Shown here piece after piece: positions 9,173 through 18,860 of a stretch of DNA of 64,000 bases; position 1 is the first letter of the stretch; every line of letters begins with the position of its first letter. The notes beneath the pieces are model-generated. The model saw nothing but the letters and a program-made list of their open reading frames with translations, was not told the origin of the DNA and did not search any database. A program made the translations under genes and the position numbers. The DNA is from an uncultured Pelagibacteraceae bacterium (GTDB lineage: Bacteria > Pseudomonadota > Alphaproteobacteria > Pelagibacterales > Pelagibacteraceae): contig CACHWQ010000003.1 in NCBI GenBank assembly GCA_902583645.1, forward strand, positions 1 to 64,000, in the 5' to 3' direction.

Positions 9173-9544
9173 ATGGAAAAATTGAATTGTCATTGTGGTC
9201 AGATTGAAATTGAAGTGAACTTAACCAAAGGCTTAGAAGATCTTTATAGATGCAATTGTTCAATGTGTAAAAGGAAGGGAGCAATAAGCACTGTGATTGA
9301 TAAAAAAGATTTGAAGGTGACAAAAGGAGAAGAGTTATTAAAATTTTATCAATTCAATACAAACGTTGCTAAACATTATTTTTGTACTAATTGTGGAATA
9401 TATACTCACAATCAAAGAAGAGCAGATCCTAATACATATGGTATAAATGTAGGATGTTTAAATGGAATAACAGAAGATGAGTTATTTAAATTTAAAGTAG
9501 GAATAAATGATGGACATAATCATATATTAGACAGGAAAAAATAA
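9173..9544 (+). CDS. GFA family zinc-binding protein (Gfa/CENP-V fold), first copy
   Basis: This protein of 123 residues has the cysteine pattern of the glutathione-dependent formaldehyde-activating (GFA) / CENP-V family: CHCG at 6-9, CNCSMC near 28-33, and FCTNCGIYTH near 70-80. These bind structural and catalytic zinc. Characterised relatives link glutathione with formaldehyde or act on other small aldehydes, but many members lack that activity. A second copy follows, overlapping by one base (TAATG), so this is a tandem duplication with diverged products. Formaldehyde handling would suit the C1 metabolism seen elsewhere in the window, but it is not demonstrated. Confidence 0.85.
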   Translation: MEKLNCHCGQIEIEVNLTKGLEDLYRCNCSMCKRKGAISTVIDKKDLKVTKGEELLKFYQFNTNVAKHYFCTNCGIYTHNQRRADPNTYGINVGCLNGITEDELFKFKVGINDGHNHILDRKK

Positions 9545-9912
9545 TGATAAAAAAATTAAAATGCCACTGTGGAAATGTAGAAGCTGAAGTAAATATTCCA
9601 GACAATGGAATTGAAAAAATAATGAGATGCAATTGTTCTATCTGTAAAAAAAAGGGATATGTAATTGGAGTATTAGGTGAAAATGATTTCAAATTAACAA
9701 AAGGAGAAGATTCTTTAAAACTTTACCAATTTTATACAAATACTGCTAAACATTATTTTTGTATGAACTGTGGAATTCACACACATAATAGACCAAGAAT
9801 AAATCCAAAAATTTATGGAATAAATGTTGCTTGTATAGATGATATTGATGTTTTTAAATTTAAAGATGTAGTTGTAAATGATGGTCGTAATCATCCTTTA
9901 GACAAAAAATAA
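9544..9912 (+). CDS. GFA family zinc-binding protein (Gfa/CENP-V fold), second copy
   Basis: This protein of 122 residues is clearly paralogous to the preceding gene. It shares the CHCG start motif (residues 7-10), CNCSICKKKG near 30-39, the KLYQFYTNTAKHYFC segment and the closing NDGRNH motif, with many substitutions in between. All the zinc-ligand cysteines are retained, so both copies look functional. Translation is coupled to the first copy. The glycerate kinase gene begins one base after its stop, making one transcription unit through tolC. Confidence 0.85.
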   Translation: MIKKLKCHCGNVEAEVNIPDNGIEKIMRCNCSICKKKGYVIGVLGENDFKLTKGEDSLKLYQFYTNTAKHYFCMNCGIHTHNRPRINPKIYGINVACIDDIDVFKFKDVVVNDGRNHPLDKK

Positions 9913-9913
9913 A

Positions 9914-10840
9914 ATGTCCCAAATTTCTGCATGTTTAAATAAAGTCAAAAGGCCTTGTTATAGGTTTATATCAACCCAAGAAATTTCTAGCGAAAAATTT
10001 AAAAATAAAGATAAAATGTTGAGATCTTTCCTTATACCAGTTTGTTTTTGGATGGCTAAAAAAGTGGAAAAAAACAAAACTATGATTGTGGGTTTATCGG
10101 GTGGTCAAGGAACTGGTAAAACAACAATCTCTTCAATAATTAAAATAATTCTGGAAAAATATTTCAAATTAAATGTATTTACAATTTCAATTGATGATTT
10201 TTACAAAACAAGAAAAGAAAGAATTATTTTGTCTAAAAAAGTTCATCCATTATTAAAAACTAGAGGAGTCCCAGGAACTCATGATATTGATATGATGCTG
10301 AATTTATTTAGGAAAGTTAAAGCAAAAAAATTAAAAAGCTTATCTCTTCCAAAATTTGATAAATCTATAGATGACAGGCTTTCAAAAAATAAATGGTATA
10401 AAATCAAATCAAAACCAGATATTGTAATTTTCGAAGGCTGGTGTGTTGGTGCAAAATCTCAAAGCACAAAACAACTTATAAAACCCATAAACTCTTTAGA
10501 GAGGTTTAATGATAAATCTATGAAATGGAGAAAATATGTTAATTTAAATCTCAAAAATAAATATAAAAAATTTCACCGCATGATGGATTGTTTATTATAT
10601 TTGAAAGCAGAAAATTTTGCCTTATTAAGAAAGTGGAGATTGATTCAAGAAAAGAAATTAAAAATTAAAAATAAAAATAAGAAAAACTCTAAGGTAATGA
10701 ACAAACAAGAAGTGTTAAATTTTATGATGACATACCAAAGAATTACCGAACATATGTTTAAAACTGCAACAAAATACTCATCAATTGTGATGTCATTAAA
10801 TGGACATCATCAAATTACAAAACTAAAATATAACAAATGA
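9914..10840 (+). CDS. D-glycerate 3-kinase (GLYK type P-loop kinase)
   Basis: This protein of 308 residues has a Walker A motif GLSGGQGTGKTT (about 59-70), an SIDDFYKTR segment (about 96-104), and the catalytic-loop sequence HPLLKTRGVPGTHD near 112-126. A Walker-B-like IVIFEGWCVGA (about 172-182) follows. This set is diagnostic of the uridine-kinase-related glycerate kinases of plants, fungi and some bacteria (YggC-like). They convert D-glycerate to 3-phosphoglycerate, joining glyoxylate/glycine-derived carbon to central metabolism. The gene lies between the GFA pair and tolC and overlaps tolC by four bases. Another small-molecule kinase of this fold cannot be wholly excluded. Confidence 0.82.
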   Translation: MSQISACLNKVKRPCYRFISTQEISSEKFKNKDKMLRSFLIPVCFWMAKKVEKNKTMIVGLSGGQGTGKTTISSIIKIILEKYFKLNVFTISIDDFYKTRKERIILSKKVHPLLKTRGVPGTHDIDMMLNLFRKVKAKKLKSLSLPKFDKSIDDRLSKNKWYKIKSKPDIVIFEGWCVGAKSQSTKQLIKPINSLERFNDKSMKWRKYVNLNLKNKYKKFHRMMDCLLYLKAENFALLRKWRLIQEKKLKIKNKNKKNSKVMNKQEVLNFMMTYQRITEHMFKTATKYSSIVMSLNGHHQITKLKYNK

Positions 10841-12135
10841 AAAAAATATTAATAATTTTAGCTTTTTATTTTTTAACTTCTAATGCTTTTGCAATTAATT
10901 TGTCTCAAGCATTAAAAGAGGCATATCAAAATAATCCAGAATTGAATGCTGAAAGAGAAAATATCAAAGTATCAAAATCAGATCTTAATATTTCAAGAAG
11001 TGATTTTTTACCTTCGATAACATTATCTGGTTCTAAAAGTTCAGAGGATACTTCAAGATTAACAAATCGGGATGGCACTAATGCTACAATTACCGACGTT
11101 AATCCAGAGTCAAAATCAGTTAAAATAGAACAAAAGATATTCCAGGGTTTTGGTGGTATTGCTGATTTCAAAAAGAGTAAATTAGGCTTAAATCTAGCTG
11201 ATGCAAAATTATTAAAATCTGAGCAAGAAATACTACTTAAAGCAGTCGAAGCTTTTTCTGGAATGATTGTGGCAAATGAAAAATTTTCAATTAATGAAAG
11301 AAATGTTGGTTTACTTGAAAGACAAGTTGAAACCGACAGAATTAGATTAGATAGAGGAGAAGTTAGTGTGGCTGATCTTGCACAATCAGAATCCTCACTA
11401 GCAGAGGCACAAGCAAAATTTATTCAAGCTAAAAATGAAGTTATTACAGCAAGATTAAATTATGAAAATGTTATTGGCCCAATTCAAGATACTTTTGCAT
11501 TAAATAAAAATTCTGATTTAAGTTTAAAAATTCCTATGACTTTAGAAAATGCAATTAATTTATCAAAAACCAATAACCCTGAACTTATTATTGCAAAACT
11601 AGAGTATGAGCAATCAGAACAAGACGTAAAGATTTCACAATCTGATTTGTCGCCATCAGCAACATTGTCTTTTGAAACTAAAGAAACTGATGACTTAAGT
11701 TCTACAATTGATCAACAAGATAAAGAGACTGTTCAAGCAACAGTATCATGGCCACTTTTTTCTGGAGGAAAAAATTATGCTGGTTTAAGTAAATCTAAAA
11801 ACTTAAGAAATAGAAAAAAATTATTATTAGATAATGCATTAAGAATTAACGATACTAATGTAACAACTGCTTGGTCAAACATGAAGTCAAATGCAAGTAT
11901 GTTAGAATCTGTTAAGTTACAAGTAAGAGCAGCCCAAATAGCAAATGAAGGAATTACAGCAGAATACGAAAGTGGCAAAGGCAGATCCACATTGGACGTT
12001 ATTCAATCAAATTCTATTTTACTTAATTCTCAAATAAGTCTTGCAAATTCAGAGAGAGAATTTTTATTATCAAAATTTAAACTTCTTCAATCAGTTGGTA
12101 TTTTAAGCGCCGATCATTTGGGTTTCAATAATTAG
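10837..12135 (+). CDS. tolC: TolC family outer membrane efflux channel
   Basis: This protein of 432 residues has a signal peptide ending at AFA (about 17-19) and two internally repeated outer membrane efflux domains. The first begins with INLSQALKEAYQNNPEL (residues 20-36), the second with IPMTLENAINLSKTNNPEL near 232-250. Such channels trimerise to form the outer-membrane exit for type I secretion or RND/MFS efflux pumps. No inner-membrane partner pump adjoins it. An ATGA overlap couples it to the glycerate kinase gene. It is the last gene before the recA promoter region. Confidence 0.92.
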   Translation: MKKILIILAFYFLTSNAFAINLSQALKEAYQNNPELNAERENIKVSKSDLNISRSDFLPSITLSGSKSSEDTSRLTNRDGTNATITDVNPESKSVKIEQKIFQGFGGIADFKKSKLGLNLADAKLLKSEQEILLKAVEAFSGMIVANEKFSINERNVGLLERQVETDRIRLDRGEVSVADLAQSESSLAEAQAKFIQAKNEVITARLNYENVIGPIQDTFALNKNSDLSLKIPMTLENAINLSKTNNPELIIAKLEYEQSEQDVKISQSDLSPSATLSFETKETDDLSSTIDQQDKETVQATVSWPLFSGGKNYAGLSKSKNLRNRKKLLLDNALRINDTNVTTAWSNMKSNASMLESVKLQVRAAQIANEGITAEYESGKGRSTLDVIQSNSILLNSQISLANSEREFLLSKFKLLQSVGILSADHLGFNN

Positions 12136-12183
12136 GTCATTTTTGGCTTATTTTAGCTAAATAAATTAAGTTCTTGCCAATGA

Positions 12184-12198
12184 GAACAAAATGTGTAC
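12184..12198 (+). promoter_or_regulatory. probable LexA (SOS) operator of recA
   Basis: GAAC-AAAATGT-GTAC differs from the alphaproteobacterial GAAC-N7-GAAC consensus at one base. It lies 52 bases before the recA ATG. A TTGCCA -35-like hexamer (12174-12179) precedes it, and TACATT (12196-12201) could be the -10, so the site would sit between and over the promoter elements. The perfect site before umuD supports it. Confidence 0.6.
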
Positions 12199-12249
12199 AT
12201 TTAATATCATGATTCGAGTGACAAAAAACGCAAAAAAAAGAGGCATTAA

Positions 12250-13371
12250 ATGACAAAAAATAACTTAAAAGTGGTTAAAACCGCAAAAGATAAAGATTTG
12301 GAAAACAAAGAGAAAAACAAGGCGCTAGATGCAGCTATAGATCAAATTACGGATACTTTTGGTAAAGGTTCTGTAATGAAGCTTGGTCAACAGAAAGCTA
12401 TGGATGTTGAGTCAGTTTCAACAGGATCTTTAAGCTTAGACTTGGCTCTTGGAATTGGTGGTCTTCCTAAAGGAAGAATTATCGAAATTTATGGACCAGA
12501 GTCTTCTGGAAAAACAACACTCGCACTTCAGGTAGTTGCAGAAGCACAAAAGGCAGGTGGTATTTGTGGATTTGTCGATGCAGAGCATGCATTAGATCCA
12601 GTTTATGCAAAAAAATTAGGTGTTAATACTGAAGAACTACTAATTTCGCAGCCAGATACTGGTGAACAAGCCTTAGAAATTACTGATACTTTAATAAAAT
12701 CAGGTTCAATGTCAGTTCTAGTTGTTGACTCTGTTGCAGCATTAACTCCTAGAGCAGAAATTGAAGGAGATATGGGAGATCATCATGTTGGTTTACAAGC
12801 AAGATTGATGTCTCAAGCGCTAAGAAAATTAACAGGTTCAATTTCTAGAACAAACACAATGGTTATTTTCATTAACCAAATTAGAATGAAAATTGGTGTT
12901 ATGTTTGGAAGCCCGGAAACCACATCAGGTGGTAACTCATTAAAGTTTTATTCATCAGTTAGAATGGATATTAGAAGAATAGGTGCAATTAAAGATAAAG
13001 AGCAAATTATTGGAAATGCTACAAGAGTTAAAGTGGTTAAAAATAAAGTTGCGCCACCATTTAAAGTTGTTGAATTTGACTTAATGTATGGAAAAGGAAT
13101 TAGCAAAACGGGGGAATTAATAGACCTTGGAGCAAAAGCAGATATAGTTGAAAAATCTGGTGCTTGGTATGCTTACAAAGGTGAGAAAATTGGTCAAGGA
13201 AAGGAAAATGCAAAACTTTACCTTGAACAAAATCCTAAAGCTGCTGCTGAAATTGAAATGGCTATTAGAGAGAAAGCTGGCTTGATTTCAAAAAAGATCG
13301 AGGGCAATCCTATCGATCAAGAAAAAGTAAAAGCAGAAGAAAAAGAAGAGACACCATCTAAAAAGAATTAA
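12250..13371 (+). CDS. recA: RecA recombinase
   Basis: This is the DNA strand-exchange protein that forms ATP-dependent filaments on single-stranded DNA and stimulates self-cleavage of LexA and UmuD. At 373 residues it is slightly long because of an N-terminal charged extension of about 20 residues. Walker A is GPESSGKTT (82-90), Walker B is SVLVVDS (about 157-163), and the L2 loop with [16 protein letters not shown] lies near 224-239. A Lys/Glu-rich acidic tail follows. The ATG at 12250 is preceded by AGAGG. The gene has its own SOS-like operator upstream and a strong terminator downstream, so it is probably monocistronic. Confidence 0.98.
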   Translation: MTKNNLKVVKTAKDKDLENKEKNKALDAAIDQITDTFGKGSVMKLGQQKAMDVESVSTGSLSLDLALGIGGLPKGRIIEIYGPESSGKTTLALQVVAEAQKAGGICGFVDAEHALDPVYAKKLGVNTEELLISQPDTGEQALEITDTLIKSGSMSVLVVDSVAALTPRAEIEGDMGDHHVGLQARLMSQALRKLTGSISRTNTMVIFINQIRMKIGVMFGSPETTSGGNSLKFYSSVRMDIRRIGAIKDKEQIIGNATRVKVVKNKVAPPFKVVEFDLMYGKGISKTGELIDLGAKADIVEKSGAWYAYKGEKIGQGKENAKLYLEQNPKAAAEIEMAIREKAGLISKKIEGNPIDQEKVKAEEKEETPSKKN

Positions 13372-13385
13372 CTTTTAGTTATCTA

Positions 13386-13414
13386 AAAAGGCGCTTATTT
13401 TAAGCGCCTTTTTT
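13386..13414 (+). terminator. intrinsic terminator after recA
   Basis: The inverted repeat AAAAGGCGCTTA / TAAGCGCCTTTT with a three-base loop runs into T residues. It begins 15 bases after the recA stop and separates recA from alaS. Confidence 0.9.
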
Positions 13415-13461
13415 CCCTATAGTTATCTAGACATCAATTAAAAAAGCTGTATTTTAAAAAT

Positions 13462-16128
13462 ATGGCTGACAAATCACTAAACGAGATAAGAAAAACTTTC
13501 TTAAAATATTTTGAGAAAAACGGTCATACAATCGTTGACTCGAGTAATTTAGTTCCAAATAACGACCCAACGTTGATGTTTGCAAACTCAGGGATGGTTC
13601 AGTTCAAAAATGTTTTTACAGGCCTTGAAAAAAGAGACTATAAAAGAGCTACAACTTCTCAAAAATGTGTACGAGCTGGTGGAAAACACAATGATTTAGA
13701 AAATGTTGGATATACCCCAAGACATCACACATTTTTTGAAATGCTGGGCAACTTTTCATTTGGAGATTATTTTAAAGAAAGAGCAATTGAGCTTGCTTGG
13801 AATTTAATTACAAAAGATTTTGGATTAGACAAAAATAAACTTTATTTTACTGTTTTTAATGAAGATGATGAGGCCTTCAATTTGTGGAAGAAAATAACAG
13901 GTTTTGGTGAGGACAGAATAATTAGAATACCAACATCAGACAATTTTTGGTCAATGGGTGAAACAGGTCCTTGTGGACCATGTTCTGAGATATTTTATGA
14001 TCACGGAGATCATTTACAAGGAGGTCTTCCGGGAACAAAAGATCAAGATGGTGATAGATATATTGAAATTTGGAATTTGGTTTTTATGCAATATGAGCAA
14101 GTAACTAAAGATAAAAGAATTGATTTACCCAAACCATCCGTTGATACTGGAATGGGACTAGAGAGAATTGCTGCGTTACTGCAAGGTACACATGATAACT
14201 ATAAAACAGATCACTTTTTAAAATTAATAAATTCAATTTCTGATACTGTTAAAGTAAAACCTACAGATAAAAACCTATCTAGTTTTAGAGTAATTGCAGA
14301 CCATTTAAGAGCAAGTTCATTTTTATTAGCAGAAGGGGTTTTGCCTTCAAATGAGGGGCGAGGTTATGTTCTTAGAAGAATTATGAGACGGGGAATGAGG
14401 CATTCACATCTGCTAGGGGCTAAAGAACCAATTTTTTATAATATATTTAAAACTTTAGAAAATGAAATGTCTGGCAATTATCCTGAATTGGAAAGAGCAC
14501 AATCTTTAATTAAAGAAACATTAAAAATGGAGGAGGAAAAATTCTTAGTTCTTTTAGAAAGAGGCATGAAGATATTAGATGATGAAATTGAAAAGATAGA
14601 TAAAGTTTTACCTGGTGAAATAGCTTTCAAACTTTATGACACTTATGGTTTCCCTTTAGACTTAACAGAGGACATTCTTAAAAATAAATCACTAAGCGTA
14701 GACCACGAAAAATTTAACAAACTAATGAAAGAAAGCAAGGAACTTGCAAAGAAGAATTGGAAAGGATCAGGTGATAGTTCAGTAGACGAAATATGGTTTG
14801 GAATTAAAGACAAAATAGGCTCAACAGAATTTTTAGGTTATGAATCAAATCAGGCAGAAGGAGTAATTTTAGGTTTAATTAAAAATAACAAACAATCCGA
14901 TAGTTTAAAAGAAGGTGATGAAGGTATGGTAATTTTAAACCAGACCCCATTTTATGGCGAGTCTGGAGGTCAAGTTGGTGATAATGGAACAATATCTAAT
15001 GGTAATAATATTTTTAAAGTTTCAGATGTTCAAAAAAAATTAGGTAACCTATTTGTTCATTACGGAAAAGTCGAAAAAGGAAACTTGAATTTAAAGGATA
15101 ACGTAGAACTTAAAATTGATATTGAAAGAAGAGAAAATGTTAAGGCATATCATTCAGCAACCCATTTATTGCATGAGTCTTTAAGGAGAATACTGGGAAC
15201 ACACGTGACGCAAAAAGGATCATTAGTTGCTCCGGATAGATTGCGTTTTGACTTTAGTCATATGAAGTCAATTTCTAATGATGAAATGGTCAAAATAGAT
15301 GAGTATGTAAACCAAATCGTGAATAAAAAATCAGAGGTGATTACAAGAATTATGACACCAAAAGAAGGAATTGCTCATGGTGCATTAGCATTGTTTGGAG
15401 AAAAGTATGGAGATGAAGTTAGAGTAGTTTTTATGGGTGATGAAGGGAATAAATATTTTTCAACCGAATTATGTGGTGGTACACATGTAAAAAATACTAG
15501 TGATATTGGGAATTTTAAAGTTGTTAGTCAATCAGCAATAGCAGCGGGTGTTAGAAGAGTTGAAGCTCTTAGAGACAAACAATTAGATGAATTTTTAAAA
15601 AACAAAGAAAAACAATCTAGTCTTTCTGAACAAAAGGATGATGAAACAATAAAAATTTTATCTGAAGAGATTAAAAAACTTGGTGGAAAATTAAATATTA
15701 ATAAAGAAAATAAAAAAGATTTAATTAAAGAATTAAATAAAGAATTAGAAAAATTATCTATAAATGAAATTATAAACAACAAATCAAAAAATATTATTAA
15801 TGATGAAAAAATTAATGGTGTTAATGTAAGAATGCAAAAAATTGATGGGCTTCCTCCAAAAGAATTAAGAAGATTAATTGATGATGGGAAAAAAGAAATT
15901 GGAGATGGAATAGTAATTATTTTTGCAAGTAAAGATGACAAGGTGGGTTTAGCAGTAGGTGTAACAGATAAGCTTAAAAGCAAATATGATGCGGTCAAAT
16001 TTGTTAAAAACGGATCAGAAATTATTGGCGGAAAAGGTGGCGGGGGAAGACCTGATTTCGCTCAGGCTGGAGGAGTGAACAAAGATAAAATTGAGGATGC
16101 TTTTAAAAGCTTAAAAGCTTTAGTTTAA
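13462..16128 (+). CDS. alaS: alanyl-tRNA synthetase
   Basis: This enzyme charges tRNA(Ala) with alanine and edits mischarged Ser or Gly. The 888 residues comprise the class II catalytic core with motif 2 around [17 protein letters not shown] (residues 93-109), the tRNA recognition domain, and the editing domain with zinc ligands H564 and H568 (HSATH) plus C671 and H675 (CGGTH). A C-terminal C-Ala domain with a coiled coil (about 700-770) ends in the glycine-rich [16 protein letters not shown] segment. Length and domains are standard. Its end overlaps the opposing icd gene by nine bases. Confidence 0.98.
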   Translation: MADKSLNEIRKTFLKYFEKNGHTIVDSSNLVPNNDPTLMFANSGMVQFKNVFTGLEKRDYKRATTSQKCVRAGGKHNDLENVGYTPRHHTFFEMLGNFSFGDYFKERAIELAWNLITKDFGLDKNKLYFTVFNEDDEAFNLWKKITGFGEDRIIRIPTSDNFWSMGETGPCGPCSEIFYDHGDHLQGGLPGTKDQDGDRYIEIWNLVFMQYEQVTKDKRIDLPKPSVDTGMGLERIAALLQGTHDNYKTDHFLKLINSISDTVKVKPTDKNLSSFRVIADHLRASSFLLAEGVLPSNEGRGYVLRRIMRRGMRHSHLLGAKEPIFYNIFKTLENEMSGNYPELERAQSLIKETLKMEEEKFLVLLERGMKILDDEIEKIDKVLPGEIAFKLYDTYGFPLDLTEDILKNKSLSVDHEKFNKLMKESKELAKKNWKGSGDSSVDEIWFGIKDKIGSTEFLGYESNQAEGVILGLIKNNKQSDSLKEGDEGMVILNQTPFYGESGGQVGDNGTISNGNNIFKVSDVQKKLGNLFVHYGKVEKGNLNLKDNVELKIDIERRENVKAYHSATHLLHESLRRILGTHVTQKGSLVAPDRLRFDFSHMKSISNDEMVKIDEYVNQIVNKKSEVITRIMTPKEGIAHGALALFGEKYGDEVRVVFMGDEGNKYFSTELCGGTHVKNTSDIGNFKVVSQSAIAAGVRRVEALRDKQLDEFLKNKEKQSSLSEQKDDETIKILSEEIKKLGGKLNINKENKKDLIKELNKELEKLSINEIINNKSKNIINDEKINGVNVRMQKIDGLPPKELRRLIDDGKKEIGDGIVIIFASKDDKVGLAVGVTDKLKSKYDAVKFVKNGSEIIGGKGGGGRPDFAQAGGVNKDKIEDAFKSLKALV

Positions 16129-17334
16129 TCTTTTTTTCAGGTTCGCATCAATTACATCTAAGAATTGGTTTGTGGTCAAATGTTTAGTTGATGGACCTAC
16201 TAAAATTGCTAAGTCTTTGGTCATAGATCCTGACTCTACAGTTTGGATGCAAGTTTTTTCTAAGTTTTTTACAAATTTTTTTAAATCCTCATTATTATCT
16301 AATTTTGCTCTATGGTATAAACCTCTTGCCCATGCAAATATTGATGCAATAGGATTTGTTGAAGTTTCTTTACCTTGTTGGTGTAATCTATAATGCCTTG
16401 TTACAGTTCCATGTGCAGCTTCTGCTTCAATTGTATTTCCATCCGGACTCATTAGAACACTAGACATTAAACCTAGTGATCCAAAACCTTGTGCAACTGT
16501 ATCTGACTGAACATCACCATCATAATTTTTGCAAGCCCATATATAATTTCCATTCCACTTCATTGCACATGCAACCATATCATCAATTAATCGATGTTCG
16601 TAAGTAATTCCTCTTTCTTTGAATTTTTCTTTAAATTCATTTTCATATACCTCTTGAAATAAATCTTTGAATCGTCCATCATATTTTTTTAGTATTGTAT
16701 TTTTAGTTGATAAGAATACTGGCCATTTCCTATTTAGACCATAGTTCATGCATGATCTTGCAAAATCAATGATGGATTGATCCAGGTTATACATTGAAAG
16801 AGCTACACCTGGACCAGGAAAATTAAAAACTTCAAATTCTTTTTTGTCTTTTCCATTTTCGGAAGTCCATTTTATTTCCAATTTACCTTTTCCCGGAACC
16901 TGAAAATCTGTTGCCCTATATTGATCCCCAAAGGCATGCCTACCAATACAAATTGGATTTTCCCAACTAGGAACTAATTTTGGAATATTTTTACATAATA
17001 TAGGTTCTCTAAAAACAGTTCCTCCCAAGATATTTCTTATTGTTCCATTTGGCGATCGCCACATTTTTTTTAAATTAAACTCTTTAACTCTAGCCTCATC
17101 AGGAGTTATAGTTGCACACTTTATTCCAACGCCATATTTTTTAATTGCATGCGCACAGTCAACTGTGATTTTATCTGAAGTGTTGTCTCTACTCTTAATT
17201 CCTAAGTCGTAATATTTTATATCTAGCTCTAGATATGGAAGGATAAGCTTGTTTTTTATAAAATCCCAAATCACTCTTGTCATTTCATCACCATCTAGCT
17301 CAACAATAGGGTTTTTAACCTTAATTTTGCTCAT
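16120..17334 (-). CDS. icd: isocitrate dehydrogenase, NADP-dependent, eukaryote-like type
   Basis: This TCA-cycle enzyme oxidises isocitrate to 2-oxoglutarate, CO2 and NADPH. At 404 residues it belongs to the homodimeric type II group shared by alphaproteobacteria and mitochondria, not the E. coli Icd type. Visible features are the N-terminal [17 protein letters not shown] (residues 11-27), the substrate-binding arginines in [13 protein letters not shown] (about 93-105), the metal-binding DGDVQSD region (about 274-280) and the NADP-binding HGTVTRHYR segment (about 309-317). It is divergent from psd across a 76-base spacer and convergent with alaS. Confidence 0.97.
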   Translation of the reverse strand: MSKIKVKNPIVELDGDEMTRVIWDFIKNKLILPYLELDIKYYDLGIKSRDNTSDKITVDCAHAIKKYGVGIKCATITPDEARVKEFNLKKMWRSPNGTIRNILGGTVFREPILCKNIPKLVPSWENPICIGRHAFGDQYRATDFQVPGKGKLEIKWTSENGKDKKEFEVFNFPGPGVALSMYNLDQSIIDFARSCMNYGLNRKWPVFLSTKNTILKKYDGRFKDLFQEVYENEFKEKFKERGITYEHRLIDDMVACAMKWNGNYIWACKNYDGDVQSDTVAQGFGSLGLMSSVLMSPDGNTIEAEAAHGTVTRHYRLHQQGKETSTNPIASIFAWARGLYHRAKLDNNEDLKKFVKNLEKTCIQTVESGSMTKDLAILVGPSTKHLTTNQFLDVIDANLKKRLN

Positions 17335-17410
17335 ATTAGAGTATATATCTTAATAATTGAATTTTGGAGTTTAATATACATATTAGGACCATATTACCAA
17401 ATATATAATT

Positions 17411-18058
17411 ATGATAGACAAAGTATTTCCACCAGTACATAGCGAAGGCTATAAATTTTTAGTAATTTTTGCCATTGCTACAATTATTTTATACTTAATA
17501 AGTAGCCTCCTAGGATTAATTGGATTGGTTCTGACAATTTGGTGTTACTATTTTTTCAGAGATCCAGAAAGATATTCAATAAACGATGATGATTATTTAG
17601 TAAGCCCAGCCGATGGTTTAGTTTTACAAGTTCAAGAAAATTATGGACCAAAAGAACTTAATTTAGAAAATAAAAAATTTACTAAAGTAAGTATTTTTAT
17701 GAACGTTTTCGATTGCCACGTAAATAGATCACCTTGTGCAGGAAGAGTATCTGAAATTTTGTATAAACCTGGTAAATTTTTAAATGCATCCCTTGATAAG
17801 GCTAGTGAAGATAATGAAAGAAATTATTATAAAATTACTAATTCAAAAGACGAGGATATAATTGTAGTTCAAATCGCAGGTTTAATAGCAAGAAGAATTG
17901 TTACAGAAACTTCAGAAAACTCAGAGCTTTCCCAAGGAGAGAGAATCGGCATGATAAGATTTGGAAGTAGAGCAGACTTATATTTTGAAAATTATAAACC
18001 ATTAGTAAAAGTCAATCAAAAAACTATAGCTGGAGAATCGCTTATCGCTAAAAGATAA
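17411..18058 (+). CDS. psd: phosphatidylserine decarboxylase
   Basis: This pyruvoyl-dependent membrane enzyme converts phosphatidylserine to phosphatidylethanolamine. At 215 residues it is of the short bacterial type. A hydrophobic hairpin occupies about residues 15-50, the FRDPER motif is at about 49-54, and the NVFDCHVNRSP region near 98-108 contains conserved His. The autocatalytic cleavage site is G185-S186 in RFGSRADLY, where Ser becomes the pyruvoyl group. pssA starts one base after its stop, giving a two-step PE pathway in one operon. Confidence 0.96.
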   Translation: MIDKVFPPVHSEGYKFLVIFAIATIILYLISSLLGLIGLVLTIWCYYFFRDPERYSINDDDYLVSPADGLVLQVQENYGPKELNLENKKFTKVSIFMNVFDCHVNRSPCAGRVSEILYKPGKFLNASLDKASEDNERNYYKITNSKDEDIIVVQIAGLIARRIVTETSENSELSQGERIGMIRFGSRADLYFENYKPLVKVNQKTIAGESLIAKR

Positions 18059-18059
18059 A

Positions 18060-18860
18060 ATGAACGAACCAAGGAAAAAATTTAAAATTGTAACGGATAA
18101 AAGTGCTAGAGTTATATTACCTAATACATTAACACTTATTGGTGTATGCATAGGTTTGACCTCTATTAATTTTGCTCTTAATCAAAACTTTAAACTTGCG
18201 ATAGTAGCTATTGTATGTGCCGCGATCATAGATGGGTTAGACGGAAGAATTGCAAGATTAATAAAAGGAACTTCTAAAGTTGGTAAAGAACTAGATTCAC
18301 TAACAGATATTATAAGTTTTGGTGTGGCGCCAGCATTTATAATGTATTTTTGGACTTTAAATGCTCTAGGAAAAATTGGCTGGTTGATTTCTTTAATCTA
18401 TGTAGTTTGTGTTGCTTTAAGATTAGCTAGATTTAATATTAATACAGGTGGAGAACCATCTTGGAGAGATAATTTTTTTGAAGGTGTTCCATCACCTGCA
18501 GGTGGAATACTGGTATTAAGCCCTCTTGTTTATGAACAGAGTGGTTTAAATATATATAATTTTGATCTAAAGTTAATTACACCAATTATTTTCATAATTG
18601 TATCAATTTTACTTATAAGTAAAATACCGACTTATTCATTTAAAAAGATTGTTGTACCTAGAAGTACAACAATATTTTTACTTTTAGGAATAGTTTTACT
18701 TTTTGGGCTTTTATTAATATTTCCTTTTAATGTAATTGCTTTAGGTTCTTCAATTTATCTTTTGGCAATTCCTTTAAGTATTTTTCATTACCAAAAATTG
18801 AGAAAAGGTTCACTATCAAACAAACTGTCTAATGAAGATGAGCCTGAAGATATGTTATAG
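18060..18860 (+). CDS. pssA: CDP-diacylglycerol--serine O-phosphatidyltransferase
   Basis: This integral membrane enzyme makes phosphatidylserine from CDP-diacylglycerol and serine, the substrate for the upstream psd product. The 266 residues include the complete CDP-alcohol phosphatidyltransferase motif D61-G62-x2-A65-R66-x8-G75-x3-D79-x3-D83. There are about seven to eight membrane segments, the type II PssA layout. The ordering psd-pssA with a one-base gap is common in alphaproteobacteria. The next gene begins directly after the stop codon. Confidence 0.95.
   Translation: MNEPRKKFKIVTDKSARVILPNTLTLIGVCIGLTSINFALNQNFKLAIVAIVCAAIIDGLDGRIARLIKGTSKVGKELDSLTDIISFGVAPAFIMYFWTLNALGKIGWLISLIYVVCVALRLARFNINTGGEPSWRDNFFEGVPSPAGGILVLSPLVYEQSGLNIYNFDLKLITPIIFIIVSILLISKIPTYSFKKIVVPRSTTIFLLLGIVLLFGLLLIFPFNVIALGSSIYLLAIPLSIFHYQKLRKGSLSNKLSNEDEPEDML

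Noticed and set aside
12140-12170. Terminator hairpin after tolC
   Set aside because: A weak stem (TTTGGCT/AGCTAAA) is present but no T run follows, so it is not claimed.
15528-15998. 156-codon frame antisense to alaS
   Set aside because: It lies wholly within the alaS editing/C-Ala coding region, is Ser/Leu/Phe-rich as a complement of Lys/Glu codons, and shows no family motif.
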